From positions 1-64,000 of the forward strand of contig CANLUH010000005.1 in the NCBI GenBank assembly GCA_947494205.1: a DNA stretch of 64,000 bases, read 5' to 3'. The notes below the pieces were generated by a model. The model had not been told where the DNA came from. It was given only the letters and a program-made list of their open reading frames with translations, and searched no databases. Position 1 is the first letter of the stretch, and the number at the start of each line of letters is the position of its first letter. The DNA comes from an uncultured Flavobacteriaceae bacterium (lineage in GTDB: Bacteria; Bacteroidota; Bacteroidia; Flavobacteriales; Flavobacteriaceae). Made by a program: the position numbers and the translations under genes. This document shows positions 31,186 to 40,079 of the stretch, in pieces.

Positions 31186-33051
31186 ATGAAAAAACTAATC
31201 TTAAGCGCAGCAGCGCTAATGTGTGGAGCAGTAATGTTTGCACAAATGAACAACAGCGATGTAACACAAAACGGAAACATGAACGCTTCGAGTGTTTCCC
31301 AAACAGGAATGACCAATGACTCCGATGTGGACCAATGGGGAGATTCAAACACAAACACAGTAACGCAAGATGGCGTTAGTAATGATTCAGATGTAGATTC
31401 ACGAGGGGACAACAATACATCTGTAGCAACGCAAACTGGAAATAACAACGAATCTGATATCCATCAAGGATTTGGAACGGGGGCAGGACCTAACGACGGA
31501 AATGTAAGTACTGTAGATCAAACAGGAAACAACAACGATGCTCATAATGATCAGTATGGGGATGCTGGAGGATCAGATGATAACGTTTCTAGTATATCTC
31601 AAACAGGAAACGATAATGATTCGTTTGTAGATCAAATTGGAGACAATAACGTTTCAGATGTAGATCAAACAGGAAACAATAATGATTCTTTTGTTGGGCA
31701 GTATGGAGACGGTAACGATTCTAACGAAGATCAAATAGGAAATGATAATGATTCTGATACTTTTCAAGTAGGAGATGGTAACGAATCTATTGTAAGACAA
31801 GTTGGTAATAATAACGATTCTAATGTTACGCAAACAGGAAACGATAACGATTCTGAAGTGAGACAAGGAACTACTGGTGATAATAACGTAAGTGATGTAG
31901 ATCAAACAGGAAACGAAAACTTCTCTTTTGCTTGGCAAGATGGAGACGATAATGCTGCAGATTTGGATCAAACAGGAGACGATAACTACTCTTATGTAGA
32001 TCAGTGGGGACACCAAAACTCTAGTATTACAGATCAACAAGGAAATGATAACTACTCAGATGTAAGACAAGGTTATGACGGGTCTGGAATGGACCACATA
32101 AGTTCTGTTGTACAAGTTGGAGACGATAACTTCTCAGATGTTGATCAAAGAAATGGAGATGGTAACGTATCAGATGTATCACAAACTGGAAACTTAAACA
32201 TTAATGATGTAAACCAAAGAGGAAATACTAACGAAGCAATAGTAATTCAATTAGGAGACGAAAATGATGCAGATATTGATCAATTTGGAGATGATAACTT
32301 TGCAGGAATAGGGCAAGATGGAAACCGTAATGATGCAGACGAAACACAAACAGGAAACGGAAACTTTGCTGGTACTGGTCAATTAGGAGACGATAACGTT
32401 TCAGATGTAGATCAAACAGGAGATACTAATTTTAGTGTTACTATTCAAGATGGAAATTTAAACAATAGTGATACAGATCAAGAGGGAAACCTTAATGGAA
32501 GTGGTGTTTCTCAAACAGGAGATAGTAACATAGCTACAACATACCAAGAAGGTAATGCTAACGGATCGACTACTATACAACAAGGAAACGATAATGAATC
32601 TTATGTTTCGCAAATAGGGAGCGGTAATGGGCAGTTTACTAGCCAAACAGGTAACGATAATGATTCTTTTGTAGATCAGATTGGAGATTTAAACAACAGT
32701 AATACAACTCAAGTTGGAGACTCTAATATTAGCGATGTAGACCAAACAGGAAGTTTTAATGGTAGTACTGTAACGCAAACAGGAGATACAAATGAATCTA
32801 CTGTAGCACAAACAGGAGACTTTAATACAAGTGCTGTAACGCAAACAGGAACATTACATTTATCTACAGTAACACAAACAGGAAATTTAAATGTTAGTAC
32901 AGTAGATCAAGATGGTGTTGGCCATACTAGTTTAGTGAATCAAGTAGGAAACAGTAATATTAGTACAGTAGACCAAAATGGAACATCGCATACAAGTACG
33001 GTAAACCAAATTGGTAATAACAATATGTCTACTGTAACTCAAAATGACTAA
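31186..33051 (+). CDS. CsgA-like curlin repeat protein (major amyloid subunit)
   Basis: 621 residues. A 20-residue signal peptide (ending AVMFAQ) is followed by about 52 units of roughly 11 residues with the pattern S-x-V-x-Q-x-G-x-x-N, i.e. about 26 full curlin repeats, against five in E. coli CsgA. After the signal peptide there is no lysine and no cysteine. The middle is Asp/Asn-rich and acidic; the last quarter shifts to Thr/Ser-rich (TVTQTG). It should fold as a long beta-solenoid and polymerise outside the cell. The first gene of an operon that also encodes all export parts. Confidence 0.9.
   Translation: MKKLILSAAALMCGAVMFAQMNNSDVTQNGNMNASSVSQTGMTNDSDVDQWGDSNTNTVTQDGVSNDSDVDSRGDNNTSVATQTGNNNESDIHQGFGTGAGPNDGNVSTVDQTGNNNDAHNDQYGDAGGSDDNVSSISQTGNDNDSFVDQIGDNNVSDVDQTGNNNDSFVGQYGDGNDSNEDQIGNDNDSDTFQVGDGNESIVRQVGNNNDSNVTQTGNDNDSEVRQGTTGDNNVSDVDQTGNENFSFAWQDGDDNAADLDQTGDDNYSYVDQWGHQNSSITDQQGNDNYSDVRQGYDGSGMDHISSVVQVGDDNFSDVDQRNGDGNVSDVSQTGNLNINDVNQRGNTNEAIVIQLGDENDADIDQFGDDNFAGIGQDGNRNDADETQTGNGNFAGTGQLGDDNVSDVDQTGDTNFSVTIQDGNLNNSDTDQEGNLNGSGVSQTGDSNIATTYQEGNANGSTTIQQGNDNESYVSQIGSGNGQFTSQTGNDNDSFVDQIGDLNNSNTTQVGDSNISDVDQTGSFNGSTVTQTGDTNESTVAQTGDFNTSAVTQTGTLHLSTVTQTGNLNVSTVDQDGVGHTSLVNQVGNSNISTVDQNGTSHTSTVNQIGNNNMSTVTQND
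31246..33048 (+). repeat. tandem curlin-repeat coding array
   Basis: Imperfect DNA repeats of about 33 bases (66 for a full curlin unit) run through almost the whole gene, with recurrent blocks such as GATCAAACAGGAAAC. Codon-level drift between copies shows that the repeats are old and held by protein selection, not a recent DNA expansion. Confidence 0.85.
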
Positions 33052-33095
33052 AACTATAAATTAATATTTATAAGTTTTAATTTATAAAATTAGTG

Positions 33096-33119
33096 TAAGA
33101 GCATTTTAAAATGCTCTTA
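33096..33119 (+). terminator. perfect palindrome between the two curlin genes
   Basis: TAAGAGCATTTT and AAAATGCTCTTA form a perfect 24-base palindrome about 45 bases after the major-subunit stop, with no strong T run. It may act as partial terminator or RNA stabiliser, giving more transcript for the fibre subunit than for the export genes. Confidence 0.55.
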
Positions 33120-33223
33120 TGCTATTTTAAGAAGTGATTAAAAAATGATGCTTTAATGTGTTAAATATTTTATTTTTAATTACTTATGTTTAAGTCTATA
33201 TAATAGAACAAAAATATTAAAAC

Positions 33224-33745
33224 ATGAAAACTGCACTTAAAATAGTTTTAGCAATATTATTTGTTTCAATAAGTCATTATACAACAGCTCAGACCTTTAA
33301 AGATGAAACTAAAGCAGCTACATTATCTGGTTTTAAAGATAAAGCAGCGCAACAGAATTTTTTATCCAATCAGGAAACGACAGTAATTACAGAAACAACT
33401 TTAAATGAAAATGCTGTTTTTATTTCACAAATAGGAGATAATAATGCTGTTAATTCTAATACCACATCAAACGAAAGTGAGATTAACTTTTTGCAAATAG
33501 GAAATTCTAACGTTGCAACTGTAGACCTTAGAAGCGATGTTATAAAAGAGTCTATTTTTCAATTAGGAAATAACCACTCTGTATTAGATATTAATGTTTT
33601 TAAAAATGCATCACATAACATTCAAGTTAATCAAAGTGGGAATAATCAAAACCTAACACTGTTTGGAAGTAACTCTATTTCAGAAAAATTAAAAGTATCA
33701 ATGCAAGGTCAAAATCAAACCATAATTGTAAGAAACTTTAATTAA
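33224..33745 (+). CDS. CsgB-like minor curlin / nucleator
   Basis: 173 residues with a signal peptide ending near TTAQ. After a short linker it carries about five curlin-like units (VFISQIGDNNAVNSN, NFLQIGNSNVATV, SIFQLGNNHSVLD, IQVNQSGNNQNLT, VSMQGQNQTI) that are less regular than in the major subunit and contain Lys and Arg. This matches a minor, surface-tethering or nucleating subunit. It ends in the basic tail IIVRNFN. The next gene begins 2 bases after its stop. Confidence 0.82.
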   Translation: MKTALKIVLAILFVSISHYTTAQTFKDETKAATLSGFKDKAAQQNFLSNQETTVITETTLNENAVFISQIGDNNAVNSNTTSNESEINFLQIGNSNVATVDLRSDVIKESIFQLGNNHSVLDINVFKNASHNIQVNQSGNNQNLTLFGSNSISEKLKVSMQGQNQTIIVRNFN

Positions 33746-33747
33746 AA

Positions 33748-34542
33748 ATGAAAAACAACGTTGCGCTATTGTTTTTTAAAAGATTGGTCGTTTTTCTCAG
33801 TCTGTTTTTATTTTCAATATATGGATATTCACAAAAGCGGTATAACGAAGATGTGGAAGCAAAGATAGTACTTGATAAGAATAATGAATTTATAAAAATT
33901 ACAGGAACCGCTTTTAATAAAACAGAACTAAATAAAAGTTTACGTTATAGATTGTCTGTAATAAAAACGAATCCAGAAAATTCAAACCGATCTAAAAATG
34001 ACCAAAACGGACGTATAGTATTAAATCCTAATGAAAAGAAAGAGTTGTCAACGACAACAATAAATACTAATGAAAAGGATAAAATAATTTTACTATTGTT
34101 AATCTATAATTTAGATGATAAGATTATTGGGCAAGATAGAGTAGTATTAAACGAATTGGTAGATGCCATAGCATCAAAACAAAAAATAATAAAAGCATTA
34201 GAATCTCAAGATGTAGATAGCCAGTCTCGAGATGGTGTAGAACTTAGAGGTATTGTAGTTGAAGATACCAAAACAAAACCAGGGCGAGATTTTTATAAGT
34301 TATTCTATGCATTGTATTCAAGAAATAAAATTAATGGAAATAAAATTGTAACCATTAAGGAAGTGTTAGCTATTGGATCTAACACTAAAATAGAAGTTAT
34401 AGTTGGCGACCAAATTATATTTTCATTTTTTGTTAGACCAAGAAATAATTATCTAGTAGAAATGAATGATGTCGCTATAACAAAAGTATACATGCATTTT
34501 AAAACATTAGAAAAGGAATCTAAAACAATTAAACGCTATTAA
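33748..34542 (+). CDS. csgE: CsgE-type chaperone with N-terminal CsgH-like domain
   Basis: 264 residues with a signal peptide (ending near GYSQ). Residues about 165-255 are CsgE: DFYKLFYALYSRNKINGNKIVTIKE, IEVIVGDQIIFSFFVRPRN. Residues about 35-135 form a separate beta domain (AKIVLDKNNEFIKITGTAFN, GRIVLNPNEKKELSTTTIN, IILLLLIYNLDDKIIGQDRVVL) whose strand order and NPxE/GQ-turn pattern resemble CsgH, a curli-inhibiting periplasmic protein of alphaproteobacteria. CsgE caps the CsgG channel and guides subunits; a fused CsgH-like part could hold subunits unfolded. The CsgH match is by eye. Confidence 0.82.
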   Translation: MKNNVALLFFKRLVVFLSLFLFSIYGYSQKRYNEDVEAKIVLDKNNEFIKITGTAFNKTELNKSLRYRLSVIKTNPENSNRSKNDQNGRIVLNPNEKKELSTTTINTNEKDKIILLLLIYNLDDKIIGQDRVVLNELVDAIASKQKIIKALESQDVDSQSRDGVELRGIVVEDTKTKPGRDFYKLFYALYSRNKINGNKIVTIKEVLAIGSNTKIEVIVGDQIIFSFFVRPRNNYLVEMNDVAITKVYMHFKTLEKESKTIKRY

Positions 34543-34569
34543 ATTTACCAACTAAACAACTATATAAAA

Positions 34570-34971
34570 ATGAAAAAACTGTTATCACTTGTATTTGTAT
34601 TGACTAGCTATTATGGCTTTAGTCAGCAATTAACTTACGAACCAATAAACCCAGCATTTGGTGGTGATACATTTAATTACACATGGCTTTTAAACTCTGC
34701 AAATGCACAAAATAGTTTTACAGATCCAGACGCAGCCTCCCGTAATAATGATGAATCAGAACTAGAACAATTTTCCGAAAACCTAAATAGACAATTATTA
34801 GGGCAACTTTCTAGAACATTATTTAACACTCAATTGGGGGAAGGTTTAGAAGAAGGAACATTTACCTTTGGTACACTATCATTAGAAATATTTGAATCTG
34901 CAGAAGGTTTAGTCGTAAATATTCTAGATACCAATACAGGTGAACAAACACAAATAATAGTCCCTAACTAA
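34570..34971 (+). CDS. csgF: CsgF curli assembly protein
   Basis: 133 residues with a signal peptide (ending near FSQ). The mature N-terminus QLTYEPINPAFGGDTFNYTWLLNSANAQNSF is the CsgF signature; in E. coli this segment inserts into the CsgG pore. The C-terminal part is a small beta domain ending DTNTGEQTQIIVPN. It couples secretion to surface nucleation. It follows the CsgE gene by 27 bases and precedes CsgG by 19. Confidence 0.92.
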   Translation: MKKLLSLVFVLTSYYGFSQQLTYEPINPAFGGDTFNYTWLLNSANAQNSFTDPDAASRNNDESELEQFSENLNRQLLGQLSRTLFNTQLGEGLEEGTFTFGTLSLEIFESAEGLVVNILDTNTGEQTQIIVPN

Positions 34972-34990
34972 TTAATACTTAAAACGTAAT

Positions 34991-36463
34991 ATGAAATCTA
35001 CTCGTAAATCTGTTTACGCGGTTGTTTTGTTTTTTATTCTAACAAGTTGTGGTACCTATTTTAATCAACCAATAACACAACAAAAAGCAAGATTAGGGGA
35101 AAATACAGAGGTAACAAAAACCTTAAAAGAGTTTCCTTTACCACAAAAACCAGTAGTCGCTGGGGTATATAATTTTAAAGACCAAACTGGACAATATAAA
35201 GCTGTAGAAAATGGAAGTACATTTAGTACAGCAGTTTCTCAAGGCGCTACAACAATATTAATAAAAGCATTAGAAGATTCTAAATGGTTTACACCAATAG
35301 AACGAGAAAACTTAGGTAATCTTTTAAACGAAAGAAATATTATTCGTTCTACAAGAGACGAGTATAGAAAAAATAAAAACCCTAACGAGCCGCAACTACC
35401 ACCATTATTATATGCAGGTATTTTATTAGAAGGAGGTGTTATCTCTTACGATACGAATATACTTACTGGAGGAGCAGGCGCTAGGTATTTTGGTATAGGA
35501 ACAGCTACACAATATAGACAAGATCGTATAACTGTTTATTTAAGAGCAGTGTCTACATCTAGCGGTAAAATACTAAAAACAGTATATGTTTCTAAAACAA
35601 TACTGTCTCAAGCCGTATCTGCAAACCTGTTTAAATATGTTAATTTCCAGAGGTTATTAGAAGCCGAAGTAGGATTCACTAAAAACGAACCTGTACAATT
35701 GGCATTAAAAGAATCTATAGAAAAAGCTGTAGAATCGCTTATTATAGAAGGTATAGAAGACAATCTGTGGAAACCTCAATTAAACGAACAAGAAACCAAA
35801 GCGCTTGTTGAATCTTATAAAGAAGAACAAGAAGAAGCAAACGCAACAGCATTGTACGATCGCTATTTAACAGAGCGAAGAGGTACTGTTGCAGCAACAG
35901 GAGCATTAGGTATGACCTTAATAGATGGGGATTTGCCAAATCCGCAACCAGAATTTAATAGTAGAGTAGGCTTAAAATATTTTTTAACACCAGCATTGAA
36001 TACTAATTTCACTTATTATAAATACAATCTAGAAAACAAAGAGTTATTAAATGAAGGCTTTATGTCTTTCGATTTTAATCTAGAATATAACATTTTGCCT
36101 TACGATGAGTTTACACCTTTTATTTATGCTGGAGGCGGTATAAATGCAGCAAATTATTTTACATCTGTAGATCCAAAAGTACAAGCAGGAATAGGTTTAG
36201 AGTATTTAGTAGCTAATAACCTAGGGATACAATTATTTGTAGACTATAATTATGTGTTTAGTGACGAACTAGATTTTGTAGATGCAGGGAAACGAGACGA
36301 TACCTTTTATAGAGCTGGTTTAGGTATTAATTATTATTTCGCAAAGCGGAAAAATAAAAAATTAGATGAAGGTAAATTAAAAGAACTAGAAGCAAAGCGC
36401 GCATTAAAAGCCTTGAAAAAGAAAAATAGAGCTAATAGAAAAAAACGTAACGCTTCCAATTAA
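34991..36463 (+). CDS. csgG: CsgG curli secretion channel fused to an outer-membrane beta-barrel
   Basis: 490 residues; a lipoprotein with Cys at about residue 19 (LTSCGTYF). Residues 20-270 are CsgG: PQKPVVAGVYNFKDQTGQYK, FTPIERENLGNLLNERNIIR, GGVISYDTNILTGGAGARYFGI, ITVYLRAVSTSSGKILKTV. E. coli CsgG is about 277 residues; here a second domain follows (about 295-455): an OmpA-like eight-strand barrel pattern ending GINYYFAK, then a Lys/Arg-rich tail. The fusion may anchor or stabilise the nonameric pore. Fusions of this type occur in Bacteroidota but their role is unproven. Confidence 0.9.
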   Translation: MKSTRKSVYAVVLFFILTSCGTYFNQPITQQKARLGENTEVTKTLKEFPLPQKPVVAGVYNFKDQTGQYKAVENGSTFSTAVSQGATTILIKALEDSKWFTPIERENLGNLLNERNIIRSTRDEYRKNKNPNEPQLPPLLYAGILLEGGVISYDTNILTGGAGARYFGIGTATQYRQDRITVYLRAVSTSSGKILKTVYVSKTILSQAVSANLFKYVNFQRLLEAEVGFTKNEPVQLALKESIEKAVESLIIEGIEDNLWKPQLNEQETKALVESYKEEQEEANATALYDRYLTERRGTVAATGALGMTLIDGDLPNPQPEFNSRVGLKYFLTPALNTNFTYYKYNLENKELLNEGFMSFDFNLEYNILPYDEFTPFIYAGGGINAANYFTSVDPKVQAGIGLEYLVANNLGIQLFVDYNYVFSDELDFVDAGKRDDTFYRAGLGINYYFAKRKNKKLDEGKLKELEAKRALKALKKKNRANRKKRNASN

Positions 36464-36490
36464 AGGATAAGCCAACAAAAATTGAAAACG

Positions 36491-37978
36491 ATGAAAACCA
36501 CTATAACATACATTTGTCTGTCTCTATTTCTACTGCTATGCTTTAATTGTAGTGAAGACAAAATAGAAATAACAGGAAAAGGAGGACTTTCGGGAAAAGC
36601 CGTAACAGTAGGGAATAATGAACCATTAAATAATGTAAAGATAAGTACCAGCCCGAGTTCAAGTATTGTATTTACAGATGTCAATGGAAATTTTTCTATA
36701 CCTAATATAAACACAGGAAGTTATTCGGTACAAGCAGAAAAACAAGGGTTTTTAACCATTTTTGAAGCCGTAACAATAATTGAAGAAAGTAATGCTACAG
36801 TTATTTTTGAGTTAGATGTAGAAACCGCTAATAACGATGCGCCAAATGCCCCAACTTTAGTAAGTCCTGCAAATAATACTGTAGATGCAGAAATTGCAGT
36901 AACTCTAACATGGTCTGGTAGTGATCCAGATAACGATACTTTAACCTATGGGTTAAAACTATTAAATGATCAAAACTCAGACGTATTAGAATTTACAGAT
37001 ATTACTGAGGAAACCTATACTGTAACAGGCTTACAATATGGAACTAAATACTTTTGGCAAGTATCTGCTTCAGACGGTATTAATAATGCTACATTAAGTG
37101 AGATTTATAATTTTGAAACATTAGATTATCCTGATAATAGAATCTTTTTTACAAGAAAAGTTAATGGTAATAATGTTATCTTTTCTACAGACGGTATTGG
37201 AAACGAGTTTCAATTAACATCAGAAACCTCTAACAGTTGGAGGCCGAGACGGGCAAGTACTATAGATAAAATTGCCTTTTTAAGATCTAATGGAGGAGAA
37301 ACACATATTTATACCATGGATTTAGATGGTAGTAATGTGTTTCAAGTTACAAATACAATTAGCGTGACAGGTTTTAATTTGGAAGAAATAGATTTTGCAT
37401 GGAAAAGTAACGATACTCAGATTTTATATCCAAACTTCGATAAATTATATCAAATAACAACATCTGGAGCGTCCCTTTCCGAAGTGCATCAAACAACTAA
37501 TGGAAACTTTATATCTGAAGTGGACTGGAATGAAAACACTTCAAAAATAGCTTTAAAAACAAATAATAATGATGGCTATAATGTAGAAATCTATACTATA
37601 AATACATCAGGAGTTATTCAAGATACTGTATTAACAGGAGTATTAGGAGCAGCAGGCGGATTAGATTTTTCTTTCGATGGTAATACCTTATTGTATACAC
37701 GAGATCTTTCAGAAAATGAAAACCCGCAATACAGGCAATTAAATACAGATATGTTTATTTATAATTTAACAACTACTGTAAATGCCAATATCTCATTAAA
37801 CAAGCCAGGAGGAACTAACGATTTAGATGCTCGTTTTTCGCCCAACGAAGCAAAAGTTATTTTTGTAAATACCTCTAACGACGGTATCTCTCAAAAAAAT
37901 GTACAGGTTTTAGAAATAGATGTTATAGATACCAGAGAAACAATTATAGACGATGCAAAAATGCCCGATTGGAAATAG
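36491..37978 (+). CDS. lipoprotein with PD40 beta-propeller at the end of the curli operon
   Basis: 495 residues from the ATG at 36491 (an upstream TTG at 36482 is a weaker choice). A lipobox lies at CFNC. Then a carboxypeptidase-regulatory-like beta domain (about 30-110; FTDVNGNFSIPNINTGSYSV), a fibronectin-III-like domain (about 115-210), and a TolB/PD40 propeller (about 215-490; repeated DGxxNEFQLT and ARFSPNEAKVIFV). Spacing of 27 bases after CsgG supports co-transcription. It could bind surface polymer or peptidoglycan to attach fibres. Its part in curli assembly is inference. Confidence 0.8.
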   Translation: MKTTITYICLSLFLLLCFNCSEDKIEITGKGGLSGKAVTVGNNEPLNNVKISTSPSSSIVFTDVNGNFSIPNINTGSYSVQAEKQGFLTIFEAVTIIEESNATVIFELDVETANNDAPNAPTLVSPANNTVDAEIAVTLTWSGSDPDNDTLTYGLKLLNDQNSDVLEFTDITEETYTVTGLQYGTKYFWQVSASDGINNATLSEIYNFETLDYPDNRIFFTRKVNGNNVIFSTDGIGNEFQLTSETSNSWRPRRASTIDKIAFLRSNGGETHIYTMDLDGSNVFQVTNTISVTGFNLEEIDFAWKSNDTQILYPNFDKLYQITTSGASLSEVHQTTNGNFISEVDWNENTSKIALKTNNNDGYNVEIYTINTSGVIQDTVLTGVLGAAGGLDFSFDGNTLLYTRDLSENENPQYRQLNTDMFIYNLTTTVNANISLNKPGGTNDLDARFSPNEAKVIFVNTSNDGISQKNVQVLEIDVIDTRETIIDDAKMPDWK

Positions 37979-38016
37979 CTTAAGCTATTTTAGATTAAAG
38001 ACTATAAAATAAGAGT

Positions 38017-38050
38017 AAAAGCATGCAATTAATTTGTGTGCTTTTTTTTT
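38017..38050 (+). terminator. terminator of the curli operon
   Basis: An 11-bp stem (AAAAGCATGCA / TGTGTGCTTTT, two G-U pairs) with a 7-base loop and a T9 run. It overlaps the -33 region of the purM promoter. Confidence 0.88.
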
Positions 38051-38063
38051 ATAAATATATTTG
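38034..38063 (+). promoter_or_regulatory. promoter of purM-like gene
   Basis: TTG (38034-38036), exactly 19 bases, then TATATTTG (38056-38063): a full match to the Bacteroidota sigma-factor consensus, 18 bases before the start codon. The -33 element lies inside the terminator hairpin of the curli operon. Confidence 0.78.
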
Positions 38064-38080
38064 CACAACAACACAACATT

Positions 38081-39259
38081 ATGAGCTCAGAAGTAAGTAA
38101 AAGGTATAGTCAAAGAGGTGTATCTGCATCTAAAGAAGATGTACACAATGCAATTAAAAATATAGACAAAGGTTTGTTTCCTAAGGCATTTTGTAAAATA
38201 GTTCCAGACTATTTAACAAATGATGAGGATTACTGCTTAATTATGCATGCCGATGGCGCTGGAACAAAAAGTGCTTTAGCTTATATGTATTGGAAAGAAA
38301 CAGGAGATGTTTCTGTATGGAAAGGTATTGCGCAAGATGCGTTAATAATGAATATAGACGATTTGCTTTGCGTTGGTGCTACAGATAATATTATGTTATC
38401 CTCTACAATAGGGCGAAATAAAAACTTAATTACTGGAGAAGTACTATCTGCTATAATTAATGGAACAGAAGAACTAATAGAAGAACTTAAAAACTTTGGT
38501 GTTACCATACACTCTACAGGAGGAGAAACGGCAGATGTAGGAGATTTGGTAAGAACAATAATTGTAGATTCTACAGTTACTGCACGAATGAAACGTAGTG
38601 ATGTTATAGATAATGCTAATATAAAAGCAGGAGACGTTATTGTAGGATTAGAAAGTTTTGGTCAAGCAACCTACGAAAAAGAATATAACGGAGGTATGGG
38701 AAGTAATGGATTAACTTCTGCACGCCACGATGTGTTTAATAACTATTTAGCAAAAAAATACCCGGAAAGTTTTGATGCAGCAGTACCGGAAGATTTAGTA
38801 TATTCTGGAGGTGTGAAACTTACCGATGCAGTAGAGGATTCTCCTTTAGATGCAGGTAAACTAGTATTATCACCAACAAGAACCTATGCGCCAATAATAA
38901 AAGACATACTATCTAAATATAATAGTGATGTTATTCACGGAATGGTACACTGTTCTGGAGGAGCGCAAACAAAAATATTACACTTTGTGGATAACCTACA
39001 TATTGTAAAAGATAATTTATTTCCAGTACCACCATTATTTAAATTAATACAAGAACAATCTAAAACAGATTGGAAAGAAATGTATCAAGTCTTTAATTGT
39101 GGACATAGAATGGAATTATATGTGTCTCCAGAAATAGCAGAAGATATTATATCTATATCTAAAAGCTATAATGTTAACGCTCAAATAATTGGTAAAGTAG
39201 CAACTTCGGAAACTAAAAAATTAACAATAAAAAGTGAGTTTGGAGTTTTTGAATACTAA
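38081..39259 (+). CDS. purM: PurM-type AIR synthase (phosphoribosylformylglycinamidine cyclo-ligase)
   Basis: 392 residues from the ATG at 38081; a GTG 45 bases upstream gives no sense. Conserved blocks: YSQRGVSASKEDV, LIMHADGAGTKSALAY, DALIMNIDDLLCVGAT, IHSTGGETADVGDLV, VIVGLESFG, and VHCSGGAQTKI. It makes 5-aminoimidazole ribonucleotide in purine synthesis. Bacteroidota carry this longer variant, often annotated only as AIR synthase related protein. Next to prfA, an arrangement I recall from other Flavobacteriaceae. Confidence 0.9.
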   Translation: MSSEVSKRYSQRGVSASKEDVHNAIKNIDKGLFPKAFCKIVPDYLTNDEDYCLIMHADGAGTKSALAYMYWKETGDVSVWKGIAQDALIMNIDDLLCVGATDNIMLSSTIGRNKNLITGEVLSAIINGTEELIEELKNFGVTIHSTGGETADVGDLVRTIIVDSTVTARMKRSDVIDNANIKAGDVIVGLESFGQATYEKEYNGGMGSNGLTSARHDVFNNYLAKKYPESFDAAVPEDLVYSGGVKLTDAVEDSPLDAGKLVLSPTRTYAPIIKDILSKYNSDVIHGMVHCSGGAQTKILHFVDNLHIVKDNLFPVPPLFKLIQEQSKTDWKEMYQVFNCGHRMELYVSPEIAEDIISISKSYNVNAQIIGKVATSETKKLTIKSEFGVFEY

Positions 39260-39377
39260 ATAAACACGAATGACTGGTTATAAGTGTGTATTTTGTCTAA
39301 AATTTGTGTTATTTATTGAGATATCTTCTTTTTTTTAATAAAATTCAAGCATTTTTGTGTAGAAATAACACAATTTA

Positions 39378-40079
39378 ATGCGCTTTAATAAAAAGACACT
39401 GCTAATTATTTCAATTATTTTGTTTTTAATAAATGCATATGTAACACTATCATATACACTTATTGAAAGTAGAATGATGAAGTTAATAAGCGCAGTTATT
39501 TATTTTATTCTGTTTTTATTTTACAAAGGATTTAAAAATAAATCGATACTCTTAGCAATCTCTTGTTTTTTGGTTTCAGATATATTTTTAATTTATTATG
39601 AAAAATTATCATCCAATAAACTAACATCATTAATAATAATTATTGGTTATATTATTTTAATAGGTCATGTCTTTAAAAGAGTGCAATTAAAAAAGATTAA
39701 TAAATACCTTCTTGCTTTTTTTGCAATCTTAATTCTTTTAAATAGTTACGCGCTGTATGAAGTTTTAAAAAGTTTAGAATATAGGTTTTACGACAGTTTA
39801 CAGCAAATAATATTTTATACACACGGTATCGTTATTATTGCCCTCTGTGCTGTTGCAGCAAACTATAACTTTGTATACAATACTAATAAATCTATGTATT
39901 TTATGTACTTCTCGTTTGCGTTTGCCTTTTCTAACTTAACAGCTTTTTTGGCATATTACTATGATACTAGTATATTTTTTGTTTTAAGCAGGTTTCTTTA
40001 TGTATTTGCTTTCTTTTTTGTAGTGAATTATGTTACCGTAGCTCATGAAAAAGATGAAGTTATACCGTTAGAGGATTAA
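39378..40079 (+). CDS. multi-pass membrane protein
   Basis: 233 residues with about seven to eight hydrophobic helices and a short acidic tail (EKDEVIPLED). The pattern of a conserved Asp inside a membrane helix (CFLVSDIFLI) resembles YhhN/TMEM86 lysoplasmalogenase-like proteins, but key matches are too weak to call. Its end overlaps the convergent small membrane gene by 4 bases. Between purM and prfA. Confidence 0.6.
   Translation: MRFNKKTLLIISIILFLINAYVTLSYTLIESRMMKLISAVIYFILFLFYKGFKNKSILLAISCFLVSDIFLIYYEKLSSNKLTSLIIIIGYIILIGHVFKRVQLKKINKYLLAFFAILILLNSYALYEVLKSLEYRFYDSLQQIIFYTHGIVIIALCAVAANYNFVYNTNKSMYFMYFSFAFAFSNLTAFLAYYYDTSIFFVLSRFLYVFAFFFVVNYVTVAHEKDEVIPLED

Noticed and set aside
31246-33048. 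Regular 33-base repeats that might be taken for a CRISPR or satellite array
   Set aside because: The period equals 11 codons, copies differ mostly at synonymous or charge-preserving positions, there is one long reading frame with a signal peptide, and spacers are not unique.
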